Assembly (NCBI RefSeq): GCF_020515525.1
Contig: NZ_JAIYEP010000010.1
Location: 29,327 to 93,326, forward strand
Direction of reading: 5' to 3'
From: Rhodococcus yananensis
GTDB lineage: Bacteria; Actinomycetota; Actinomycetes; Mycobacteriales; Mycobacteriaceae
DNA length: 64,000 bases
The translations under genes and the position numbers were made by a program. The notes under the pieces were generated by a model, which saw nothing but the letters and a program-made list of their open reading frames with translations, was not told the origin of the DNA and searched no databases. Below, piece after piece: positions 43,940 to 51,673 of the stretch. The first letter of the stretch is position 1. Each line of letters begins with the position of its first letter.

Positions 43940-45171
43940 CAGTCGGTCCCTCCTGCGTGCGCGGCGATCGCCGCTTCGTAGACACGTGCGGTCCGGGCCG
44001 CCACCGCGGCCCAGCTGTACTTCTCCTCCACCCGCGCGCGGGCGCGCGCCCCCAGTTCGGTGCGGCGACCCGCGTCGTCGAACAGATCCGCCAGCGCCGC
44101 CGCCAACTGCTGCGCGTCACCGGGCGGTACCAACACGCCGGCGTCGCCCACCACCTCCGGGATGGCGCCGGCACGGCTGGCGACGAGCGGTGTGCCGCAC
44201 GACATCGCCTCGACGGCCGGCAGCGAGAACCCCTCGTACAGCGACGGCACCGCCGCGATGTCCGCGGACGCGAGCAACGCGGCGAGTTCGGCGTCGTCGA
44301 TACCCGACACGGTGCGCACGACGTCACCGATCGCGAGCTCGTCGATGAGCCGCTCGGTGGCGCCGCCCGGTGCGAGCTTCGACACGAGGACCAGTTCGAC
44401 GTCGCGTTCGGTGCGGAGCTTCGCGACGGCCTCGAGGAGCACCGGAACGCCTTTGAGCGGGGCGTCGGCGCTGGCGACACACACGATGCGCCCGGCGACG
44501 CGGGGTTCGGTGGGCGGCGCGAACAGCTCGGTGTCCACGCCCAGCGGAATGGTGTGGATACGTCGCGGGTCGACACCGAACGCGGCACGGATGTCGTCGG
44601 CGGAATTGTCGGAGACCGTCAGCAGCGTGCGGATACGTCGGGCGACCCGCTTCTGCATGCCGAGGAAGCCGTACCAGCGACGCAGTGTGAGCCGGCGCTG
44701 CCAGGTCGTCGCGGACGCCAGGTCGAGGTCGCGGTCGCGGGTGATCGGATGGTGGATGGTCGCCACGAGCGGCAGATCCTCGGCGATGCGTAGCAGCCCG
44801 CCGCCGAGGGACTGGTTGTCGTGGACGACGTCGAAGTCGCCGATCCGGTTGCGCAACAGGCGCGCGGCACGCAGCCCGAAGGTTCGGGGCTCGGGGAATC
44901 CGGCGGTCCACATGGTCGCGACCTCGAGGACGTCGATCAGGTCCCGGAGCTCACCCCGGCTCGGGGTGCGGAAGGGATCGTCGTCTCGGTACAGGTCCAG
45001 GCTCGGGACCTTCGTCAGCGTGACCCCGGCGTCGAGATCCGGGTAGGGCTGACCGGAGAACACCTCGACGGTGTGGCCCTGGGCGGCGAGCTCGCGGCTG
45101 AGGTGGCGGACGTACACGCCCTGACCCCCGCAGTGCGGCTTGCTCCGATACGACAACAGGGCGATTCGCAC
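43939..45171 (-). CDS. GT4-family glycosyltransferase
   Basis: A 410-residue GT-B enzyme. The N-terminal GGQGVYVRHLSRELAAQGHTVEVFSG and C-terminal PSLYEGFSLPAVEAMSCGTPLVAS (EX7E motif) define family GT4, retaining nucleotide-sugar transferases such as those for mannose in actinobacterial glycolipids. GTG 45171 has GAGGTGA upstream; a TTG at 45198 gives an extension lacking a ribosome-binding site. First gene of the leftward GT-methyltransferase-toroid operon. Confidence 0.92.
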   Translation of the reverse strand: MRIALLSYRSKPHCGGQGVYVRHLSRELAAQGHTVEVFSGQPYPDLDAGVTLTKVPSLDLYRDDDPFRTPSRGELRDLIDVLEVATMWTAGFPEPRTFGLRAARLLRNRIGDFDVVHDNQSLGGGLLRIAEDLPLVATIHHPITRDRDLDLASATTWQRRLTLRRWYGFLGMQKRVARRIRTLLTVSDNSADDIRAAFGVDPRRIHTIPLGVDTELFAPPTEPRVAGRIVCVASADAPLKGVPVLLEAVAKLRTERDVELVLVSKLAPGGATERLIDELAIGDVVRTVSGIDDAELAALLASADIAAVPSLYEGFSLPAVEAMSCGTPLVASRAGAIPEVVGDAGVLVPPGDAQQLAAALADLFDDAGRRTELGARARARVEEKYSWAAVAARTARVYEAAIAAHAGGTD

Positions 45172-45363
45172 AAAGTCACCTCGGGATCGTTCGGACAAAT
45201 GTCCATCGGTTGTGTCGCGCCCACACTAGAACATGTTCAATACTCGGCGGTAGCGGGATCGCCGACGTCACAGTGCAATCGTCTCCGGTTCGGCCGAACC
45301 GGGGCCACCGGGCCGCCCGGCGACGGGGAATCGTCGCGGCCACAGACGACCTCGGACACAGAA

Positions 45364-45403
45364 GACGAGGCCCGGTGTCGAAGAATCGACACCGGGCCTC
45401 GTC
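45364..45403 (-). terminator. Terminator of the tRNA cluster
   Basis: A perfect 17-bp stem (45364-45380 with 45387-45403) and AAGAAT loop, seven bases beyond the 3' end of the last tRNA-Asp. Confidence 0.85.
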
Positions 45404-45409
45404 GTGGAG

Positions 45410-45483
45410 CGACCCTGACGGGACTCGAACCCGCGACCTCCGCCGTGACAGGGCGGCGCGCTAACCAACTGCGCCACAGGGCC
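45410..45483 (-). tRNA. tRNA-Asp(GTC), copy 2
   Basis: 74 nt cloverleaf. Acceptor GGCCCTG pairs with CAGGGTC, the anticodon loop is CTGTCAC (GTC), and the T-loop is GGTTCGAGTCC. CCA is not encoded. Identical to the copy at 45688-45761. Last tRNA of the cluster. Confidence 0.97.
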
Positions 45484-45575
45484 ATGTGTGAACCCGGAGG
45501 CTCTCACACGAGAACCCACCGCAATCGGTGGGTTCGTGATGTGAAGTTGTGGATGATCCCGAAGGAGCATCGTGG

Positions 45576-45649
45576 TGGCCAGGGCCGGGATCGAACCGGC
45601 GACCTTCCGCTTTTCAGGCGGACGCTCGTACCAACTGAGCTACCTGGCC
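45576..45649 (-). tRNA. tRNA-Phe(GAA)
   Basis: 74 nt cloverleaf. Acceptor GGCCAGG pairs with CCTGGCC, D-loop AGCTCAGTTGGTA, anticodon loop CTGAAAA (GAA) and T-loop GGTTCGATCC. CCA is not encoded. Confidence 0.97.
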
Positions 45650-45687
45650 GGACGGCACCCGAACCGAATGCCGATCGCATACTTCTG

Positions 45688-45761
45688 CGACCCTGACGGG
45701 ACTCGAACCCGCGACCTCCGCCGTGACAGGGCGGCGCGCTAACCAACTGCGCCACAGGGCC
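45688..45761 (-). tRNA. tRNA-Asp(GTC), copy 1
   Basis: Identical over 74 nt to the copy at 45410-45483, with the GTC anticodon. The pair flanks tRNA-Phe, which suggests a local duplication. Confidence 0.97.
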
Positions 45762-45816
45762 TTGCTATTCACTTCTCTGCCAAGGGTACTGCACACCCCG
45801 GTCGATGACCGAAGCG

Positions 45817-45889
45817 TACCCCCTACGGGATTCGAACCCGCGCTACCGCCTTGAAAGGGCGGCGTCCTAGGCCGCTAGACGAAGGGGGC
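45817..45889 (-). tRNA. tRNA-Glu(TTC)
   Basis: 73 nt cloverleaf. Acceptor GCCCCCT pairs with AGGGGGT, the anticodon loop is CTTTCAA (TTC), and the T-loop is GGTTCGAATCC. First tRNA of the leftward cluster. Confidence 0.97.
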
Positions 45890-45950
45890 CCGACCGGATT
45901 CCTCCGACCCGCACCCTCAACGGGCTTGGCGTTCCGTTGGGAGCTTGCAC

Positions 45951-45980
45951 AGCTTATGACACGGCGTTAACGATACACAA
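45951..45980 (-). promoter_or_regulatory. Candidate promoter of the tRNA cluster
   Basis: On the minus strand TTGTGT (complement of 45975-45980) and TAAGCT (complement of 45951-45956) are 18 bases apart, 62 bases upstream of tRNA-Glu, in an unusually AT-rich stretch. Confidence 0.5.
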
Positions 45981-46001
45981 ATCAGCAGGTCACAGCAGTT
46001 T

Positions 46002-46655
46002 TCACGGTAACGCCGAGGTACGCACCCGTGACCATCCGCGACGCCCCCACTCACCGAGCCATTTCTCGGATGCCATCGCCTCGAGCGGCACCTCCAGACA
46101 CGCCGCGAACCTCGTGCTCACATCCACATCCTCGGCCGTCAGGTCCACCAGGTAACGCTGCCCCGCGAGCGACGACGCCACCGCCTCGACGAATCGCCGC
46201 ACGTCCACACCGTCCCGGAACAGACCGGCGTCACGGGCCTCGACCGCGAGGGCATACCCGGCCCGACCCCACACGTAACCACCGCGCAACTGCGCTTCCC
46301 GCGCGAATTCCGGCTCGGTCACCAACCGGAACTCCGCGGCGATCACCTCGTCGTTGCGCAAGGCATCACCGAGATCCGTGACCAGGCCGTACAGGCGTTC
46401 GAACGGATCGAGTTCCGCCGATTTCGCCCATCGATCGACGATCGCGCGATAACGGTCGAGCCCCTCGTCGAGGACAGCGCGGGCCAGGTTCTCCTTGGAG
46501 GTGAAATGGAAGTACATCGCGCCTTTGGTGGCGTTCGAGTTCTCCAGGATCGAACTGAGCGACGCAGCCGCGTATCCGCGCTTGGCGAACTCCGCCGCAG
46601 CGGATCGCACGATCGCGGAACGTGTCCGCCGCGCACGTTCCTGTTGCCGTGACAT
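46002..46655 (-). CDS. TetR-family regulator of the gamma-butyrolactone-receptor type (ScbR/ArpA-like)
   Basis: A 217-residue regulator. The N-terminal domain from RTRSAIVRSAAAEFAKRGYAAASL through ATKGAMYFHFTSKENLARAVLDE carries the KGAMYFHFxSKExLA signature of autoregulator receptors. The C-terminal domain has conserved Trp residues (YVWGRAGYAL, EKWLGEWGRRGW). In Streptomyces such proteins bind butyrolactone signals. ATG 46655 gives the family N-terminus. No AfsA-type synthase is in the window. It sits alone between tRNA genes. Confidence 0.86.
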   Translation of the reverse strand: MSRQQERARRTRSAIVRSAAAEFAKRGYAAASLSSILENSNATKGAMYFHFTSKENLARAVLDEGLDRYRAIVDRWAKSAELDPFERLYGLVTDLGDALRNDEVIAAEFRLVTEPEFAREAQLRGGYVWGRAGYALAVEARDAGLFRDGVDVRRFVEAVASSLAGQRYLVDLTAEDVDVSTRFAACLEVPLEAMASEKWLGEWGRRGWSRVRTSALP

Positions 46656-46915
46656 ATGGGAATGCGAGCCTTCCGAAGTATCCGTTCCCCCGCCCGCCAA
46701 CTCTAGTCGGTGTCCCGCGTCCGGGGGCGCGCGCGGCGCCACGGCGAGCCGGCATCAGGCCCCTGAGCACCCTCTTCGCGACGATCGAAGAACACACCGA
46801 GTGGTATGCTTTTCACCGGCTCGGGTGCCCGGCAGGGGGTGTGCACCCGGGCCGCACCAGGTGACGCCGGGTTGTTGCCACCGTTCGGCACGATGTGATT
46901 AAACTGTGCGCCCAT

Positions 46916-46988
46916 GCCCCTATAGCTCAGTTGGTAGAGCTACGGACTTTTAATCCGCAGGTCGTAGGTTCGAGCCCTACTGGGGGCA
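46916..46988 (+). tRNA. tRNA-Lys(TTT)
   Basis: 73 nt cloverleaf. Acceptor GCCCCTA pairs with TGGGGGC, D-arm AGCTCAGTTGGTAGAGC, anticodon loop CTTTTAA (TTT) and T-loop GGTTCGAGCCC. CCA is not encoded as such (ACC follows). Confidence 0.97.
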
Positions 46989-47064
46989 CCAACGAGACCA
47001 GGCGATTCGTCGCCTGAGCCCGGAACGTGCACGTTCGGATCGGCTGAAGTGGTCATCACCCTCT

Positions 47065-47658
47065 TCACCGAACCTCGTCGTCTCCGCCGAGGTCGTCACC
47101 CACCGCGTCACCGCCCATCGCGTCGCGTCGTGCGATGTCCGCGCGCGCCGATTCCAGGTCCCGCCCACGCTTGCGGTAGCGCCAGGTCACTGCGAGGAAC
47201 AGAACGAACACGAGCACCCCGGCGATCACACCGACCAGCGAGGCACCCCGGAACCCGGGCGCGTCGACGTCCATGATCCGTTCGCCCGCGTGAGCGGCGT
47301 TGCCTCCGCCGAGCACCACGCTGAGCGTCATGAGGTTGGGGAGCGCGACGACGACCGCGACCACCGCCAGCAGGATCTGCGCACCTCGGCGGTACTTCCA
47401 CCGGCGGACCTGCCAGACCCATGTCAGCAGGATGAGGGGAACCGCGGTGCAGACGAGCCCGAACAACAGCCCCCACAGGATTCCGCGGGTGAAGCTCTGC
47501 GCGGCGAGGGAACCGACGGACTGCGCCCACCACCGGGGAATGAACGCGGCGAGCACGAAGTACGCGACGACGAGCACGAGCAGCGACACGACCACCGCGA
47601 TCGCTTTCTTGGCCCAGGGCGGCAATCCGGTCCGAACCGGTGTGGTGGACTCCGTCAT
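47065..47658 (-). CDS. Integral membrane protein, unknown function
   Basis: A 197-residue membrane protein with about four to five helices: KAIAVVVSLLVLVVAYFVLAAF, GILWGLLFGLVCTAVPLILLTWVW, ILLAVVAVVVALPNLMTLSVVL and SLVGVIAGVLVFVLFLAVTW. It ends in a charged cytoplasmic tail of about 40 residues. The WKYRRGAQILLAV loop is characteristic of a mycobacterial permease-like family I cannot name. Start is ATG 47658; divergent from the next gene. Confidence 0.82.
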   Translation of the reverse strand: MTESTTPVRTGLPPWAKKAIAVVVSLLVLVVAYFVLAAFIPRWWAQSVGSLAAQSFTRGILWGLLFGLVCTAVPLILLTWVWQVRRWKYRRGAQILLAVVAVVVALPNLMTLSVVLGGGNAAHAGERIMDVDAPGFRGASLVGVIAGVLVFVLFLAVTWRYRKRGRDLESARADIARRDAMGGDAVGDDLGGDDEVR

Positions 47659-47811
47659 GGTTCCGAGCGTACGGTCCGGCTGCCGCGCGCGGGGCGCATG
47701 TTCCCCACGAAGGTGCCGTTTCACCGCTCCCGCGTTTCCCACCCCCTCCCCGACCCGGGATTGGTTACTGTGTTCGTCGCACACGAACCGGATCGGATAC
47801 GGGGGAGGCAC

Positions 47812-48270
47812 ATGCGCAGCTTCGTCGATCTGGGACTCTTCCTGGCAGCGGTGGCCCTCGGCATCGGTACCGTGCTGCCCGTCGTCGGGGGTGTCCGGCC
47901 CACCGAGATTCCGCTGGTCGGTCTGCGCGACGGCTTCCCGCCCGGAGATCTCGGTGCACTCGCCGTACACGACCTCGGTCTGCACGAATCGCTCGCGGTG
48001 CCGTTCGCCGCCGCCGCGGCCTTGCTGCTGCTCGCGGCCCTGTTCGACTCGGCGATCACGGGATGGGCGGGCACCGTCCTCGCGCTGTCGGTGTTCGTCG
48101 CGTTCGCGGTGCGGGTCACCCAGGTCCACGCCGAGTACGTCGACGACAACCGCAGCACCGTCCTCACCAATCAGAACGGGTTCGTGTTGCTGCTCAGCGG
48201 TGTGCTCGTCGCTTTCGTGTGCTGTCTCGTCACGGTGCGACGTCCGGGGGGCGCAGTCGTGCGGGGCTGA
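47812..48270 (+). CDS. Small integral membrane protein, unknown function
   Basis: A 152-residue protein with four predicted helices: LFLAAVALGIGTVLPVV, VPFAAAAALLLLAALF, GTVLALSVFVAFAV and FVLLLSGVLVAFVCCLV. ATG 47812 has GGGGGAGG at the expected distance. No family is recognised. Confidence 0.8.
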   Translation: MRSFVDLGLFLAAVALGIGTVLPVVGGVRPTEIPLVGLRDGFPPGDLGALAVHDLGLHESLAVPFAAAAALLLLAALFDSAITGWAGTVLALSVFVAFAVRVTQVHAEYVDDNRSTVLTNQNGFVLLLSGVLVAFVCCLVTVRRPGGAVVRG

Positions 48271-48404
48271 CCGTCCCGACCGGCAACACCGCGCCACGCC
48301 GCGGCGACACCCCCGGCGACCGACGCCGATTCGTCCGGTTCGCTCGCTACGCTCACCCCACCGGCAACCCACAACGGGATGCCCCTCGGTCAGGACAGGT
48401 ATTC

Positions 48405-48989
48405 ATGGCAAGTCTCGACGAACTGTTCGCGCAGGTTCCGATCGACCAGATCGCACAGCGGCTCGGTGTGGACAACGCGACCGCGCAGACCGCGGTCCGC
48501 GCCGCGCTCCCGACGCTCGTCGGGGGCCTGGACGCGAACGCGCAGAACCCGTCGGGTGCAGCGTCGCTGCAGTCCGCGCTCGATTCGCACGCCGCCTCCG
48601 GTCTCCTCGACGGCGGCGTGGATGTCGGATCGGTGGACACCACCGATGGCGCGAAGATCGTCTCCAACGTCTTCGGAGCACAGAAGGACCAGGTGATCAG
48701 CACCCTCGGATCGGTCAACGGCTCCGGCGGCAACGATCTCATGGCGAAGCTGTTGCCGATCCTCGCGCCCATCGTCCTGTCGTACCTCGCGAAGCAGATC
48801 GGCGGCTCGGGGGGATCCGGGCAGGGCGGGCTGGGCGATCTTCTCGGCGGCCTTCTGCAGGGCGCGTCCGGCGGCACGGGTAACGCGGGCGGTGGCCTGG
48901 GCGACATCCTCGGCAGTGTCGTCGGCGGCGGTTCCGGTGGTGGCCTCGGCGGTCTGCTCGGCGGGCTCCTCGGCGGCGGGAAGCGCTGA
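48405..48989 (+). CDS. DUF937 domain protein
   Basis: A 194-residue protein. The N-terminal DELFAQVPIDQIAQRLGVDNATAQTAVRAALPTLVGGL is the DUF937/YidB-type helical domain, followed by NVFGAQKDQV and KLLPILAPIVLSYL. The C-terminal 60 residues are Gly-rich with repeated GGLGDxLGGxL units. Function of the family is unknown. ATG 48405 is preceded by CAGGACAGG. A strong hairpin terminates it. Confidence 0.9.
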   Translation: MASLDELFAQVPIDQIAQRLGVDNATAQTAVRAALPTLVGGLDANAQNPSGAASLQSALDSHAASGLLDGGVDVGSVDTTDGAKIVSNVFGAQKDQVISTLGSVNGSGGNDLMAKLLPILAPIVLSYLAKQIGGSGGSGQGGLGDLLGGLLQGASGGTGNAGGGLGDILGSVVGGGSGGGLGGLLGGLLGGGKR

Positions 48990-49010
48990 CCCCGGACGAC
49001 GGGATCGGAC

Positions 49011-49050
49011 GGCCACACGACCCCGGATCGATTCCGGGGGTCGTGCGGCC
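49011..49050 (+). terminator. Hairpin terminator after the DUF937 gene
   Basis: A near-perfect 17-18 bp stem (GGCCACACGACCCCGGA at 49011 onward, pairing with the stretch ending 49050) and TCGAT loop, beginning 22 bases after the stop. Confidence 0.8.
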
Positions 49051-49179
49051 GTGACCGGGACGTTCGGCACGACGGATGACGCCCTAGTACCGTGGCGGTC
49101 GGAATTGTGACCGACGACACTGGATGCGCTCGCAACAGGGGTTCCGCCTGCGAGGCATGACAGAAACCGGGAGCCGAAA

Positions 49180-49195
49180 CCTACGGTCCCGTAGG
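49180..49195. promoter_or_regulatory. Perfect palindrome upstream of desA, candidate fatty-acid regulator site
   Basis: CCTACGG (49180-49186), TC, CCGTAGG (49189-49195) are exact inverted repeats, 44 bases before the desaturase start. Mycobacterial desA1/desA2 are controlled by the TetR repressor MadR through palindromes upstream, so this is a plausible equivalent. I have not verified its motif. Confidence 0.6.
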
Positions 49196-49239
49196 CTCGT
49201 CACCGGCACCCGACAACCGATCGACAGGGGTTTGAACGC

Positions 49240-50193
49240 ATGACGCGAGTCCTTACACAGCTGGAGCTACTGCGCGAGCTGGAGCCCGTGGCGGAGGCGA
49301 ACGTCAACCGGCACCTCTCGATGGCGAAGGACTGGCACCCCCACGACTACGTGCCGTGGGACGAGGGCCGGAACTTCGCCGCGCTCGGCGGCGACGACTG
49401 GGATCCGGAGCAGTCGAAGCTCAGCGAGCTCGCCAAGGCCGCGATGATCACCAACCTCCTCACCGAGGACAACCTGCCCTCGTACCACCGGGAGATCGCC
49501 GAGAGCTTTTCTCGCGACGGCGCGTGGGGTACCTGGGTGGGGCGCTGGACCGCCGAGGAGAACCGTCACGGCATCGTGATGCGCGACTATCTCGTCGTCA
49601 CCCGCGGTGTGGACCCCGTCGCACTCGAGAATGCGCGCATGGAGCACATGACCAACGGCTTCGGCTCCCCGAACGAGACCGGGATGCTGCACTCGGTCGC
49701 CTACGTTACCTTCCAGGAACTCGCGACCCGCGTCTCCCACCGCAACACCGGTCACGCGTGCAACGACGCCATCGCCGACAAGATGCTCCAGCGGATCGCG
49801 GCCGACGAGAACCTGCACATGATCTTCTACCGCAACATCTGCGAGGCCGCGCTCGATCTGTCTCCCGCGCAGACCCTCGCGGCGGTCACCGAGGTCCTGA
49901 AGAACTTCCAGATGCCGGGTGCGGGCATGCCCAACTTCCGCCGCAACGGTGTTCTGATGGCCAAGCACGGCATCTACGACCTGCGCCAGCATCTCGACGA
50001 CGTGGTGATGCCGGTGCTGCGCAAGTGGAAGATCTTCGAACGCGACTACGGCAGCGACGGCGCGCAGACCCTCGACGAGCTCGGCACCTTCCTCGAGGAT
50101 CTCGAGCGCCAGGCCGTCAAGTTCGAGGAGATGCGCGATCGTTCGCTCGCCCGCGAGGCCGCGAAGCTCGAACGCGCCGAAGCCGCGTCCTGA
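49240..50193 (+). CDS. Acyl-ACP desaturase, DesA1/DesA2 type
   Basis: A 317-residue soluble di-iron desaturase, introducing a double bond into ACP-bound fatty or mero-mycolic chains. The two iron-binding motifs are EENRH (about 107) and DENLH (about 189). ANVNRHLSMAKDWHPHDYVPWDEGRNF is the family N-terminus. It begins a block syntenic with Rv0824c (desA1) onward. A perfect palindrome in its promoter suggests acyl-CoA-responsive control. DesA1 versus DesA2 role cannot be settled here. Confidence 0.94.
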   Translation: MTRVLTQLELLRELEPVAEANVNRHLSMAKDWHPHDYVPWDEGRNFAALGGDDWDPEQSKLSELAKAAMITNLLTEDNLPSYHREIAESFSRDGAWGTWVGRWTAEENRHGIVMRDYLVVTRGVDPVALENARMEHMTNGFGSPNETGMLHSVAYVTFQELATRVSHRNTGHACNDAIADKMLQRIAADENLHMIFYRNICEAALDLSPAQTLAAVTEVLKNFQMPGAGMPNFRRNGVLMAKHGIYDLRQHLDDVVMPVLRKWKIFERDYGSDGAQTLDELGTFLEDLERQAVKFEEMRDRSLAREAAKLERAEAAS

Positions 50194-50255
50194 CCCGAGA
50201 CCGCCCGGGATCCCGTTCGCCGGATTCGGGTGACGTCCCGGCCACGGGCTATCCT

Positions 50256-50285
50256 GTGCCCGGTACCGCCATCGGTGCCGGGCAC
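50256..50285 (+). terminator. Hairpin between desA and dus
   Basis: GTGCCCGGTACC (50256-50267) pairs with GGTGCCGGGCAC (50274-50285) at 11 of 12 positions. It may terminate desA. A TATCCT -10-like sequence at 50250-50255 just before it could instead make this the 5' leader of dus. Confidence 0.6.
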
Positions 50286-50356
50286 GGGCCGTTCCCGCGC
50301 CGGTACGGATCCAATCGTCGTATTCTCCCGAACGACAACGTTTCACCGAGGTTCTC

Positions 50357-51499
50357 ATGTCTGCCCTGAAGATCGGTTCGCTCGACCTGCACAGCCCGGT
50401 CGTGCTGGCACCGATGGCAGGCGTGACGAACGTCGCGTTCCGCACCCTGTGCCGCGAGCTCGAACTCGAACGCGCCGGCAGCACGTCCGGCCTGTACGTG
50501 TGCGAGATGGTCACCGCCCGCGCACTGGTCGAACGTCATCCGGTGACGATGCACATGACGACCTTCGGCCCCACCGAGACACCCCGATCGCTGCAGCTCT
50601 ACACGGTCGACCCGGACAACACGTACGCGGCGGCGAAGATGATCGTCGACGAGGATCTCGCCGACCACATCGACATGAATTTCGGCTGCCCGGTGCCGAA
50701 GGTCACCCGCAAGGGCGGTGGATCCGCGCTCCCCTACAAGCGCCGTCTCTTCGGGCAGATCGTCGCGGCCGCGGTGCGCGCCACGGAGGGAACCGACATC
50801 CCGGTCACCGTCAAGTTCCGGATCGGTATCGACGACGAGCACCACACGCATCTCGACGCGGGCCGGATCGCTGCCGCGGAGGGCGCCGCCGCGGTGGCCC
50901 TGCACGCCCGCACTGCGGCTCAGCGGTACTCGGGCACCGCGGACTGGGGTGAGATCGCGCGATTGAAGGACCACGTGACCGACGTCCCGGTCCTCGGCAA
51001 CGGCGACATCTTCGCCGCGGAGGACGCCGAGAAGATGATGGCGCAGACCGGCTGCGACGGTGTCGTCGTCGGGCGCGGCTGCCTGGGCCGTCCGTGGCTG
51101 TTCGCCGAACTCAGCGATGCGCTCGCCGGCCGGGACGTCCCCGTACCGCCGACACTCGGGGAAGTCACCGTCATCATGCGCCGCCACGCCGCTCTCCTGG
51201 CCGACCACCACGGCGAGGACAGGGGTATGCGCGAGATCCGCAAACACATCGCCTGGTACCTGCGTGGTTTCCCGGCGGGATCCGATGTGCGCAACGGTCT
51301 CGCCCGGGTGTCGTCGCTGGCCGAACTCGACGACCTGCTCGGTCTCCTCGACCCGGACGTCCCGTTCCCCGCCGACGCCGAGGGCCCGCGCGGTCGGCAG
51401 GGCTCACCCAGCGCGGTGGCGCTGCCGGAGGGGTGGCTCGACGACCCCGAGGACACCGCCGTTCCCGTCGGCGCCGACATCATGCATTCGGGCGGCTGA
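50357..51499 (+). CDS. dus: tRNA-dihydrouridine synthase (DusB-like)
   Basis: A 380-residue FMN enzyme that reduces uridine to dihydrouridine in tRNA D-loops. VVLAPMAGVTNVAFR is the N-terminal barrel strand, MNFGCPVPKVTRKGGGSAL contains the catalytic Cys, and LHARTAAQRYSGTADW and VLGNGDIF complete the FMN site. It equals Rv0823c in position. ATG 50357 follows CGAGG. The C-terminal 50 residues are a Pro/Asp-rich extension. Confidence 0.94.
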   Translation: MSALKIGSLDLHSPVVLAPMAGVTNVAFRTLCRELELERAGSTSGLYVCEMVTARALVERHPVTMHMTTFGPTETPRSLQLYTVDPDNTYAAAKMIVDEDLADHIDMNFGCPVPKVTRKGGGSALPYKRRLFGQIVAAAVRATEGTDIPVTVKFRIGIDDEHHTHLDAGRIAAAEGAAAVALHARTAAQRYSGTADWGEIARLKDHVTDVPVLGNGDIFAAEDAEKMMAQTGCDGVVVGRGCLGRPWLFAELSDALAGRDVPVPPTLGEVTVIMRRHAALLADHHGEDRGMREIRKHIAWYLRGFPAGSDVRNGLARVSSLAELDDLLGLLDPDVPFPADAEGPRGRQGSPSAVALPEGWLDDPEDTAVPVGADIMHSGG

Positions 51500-51673
51500 C
51501 CGGGTCGTTTCCCCCGCCAGATCGCCCGTGCCGCGACGACACTCCGGCGGAGGAACCGACAGTCAGTATCATTGCGAGGTCTTCGTTGCGGAGGCCCCGG
51601 AGAACGGGGCGCCACCCGCACACGAGGGATACTCACGAGCGCGACGGGTGTCGTGGAGAGGCGGTAGTGGTCG

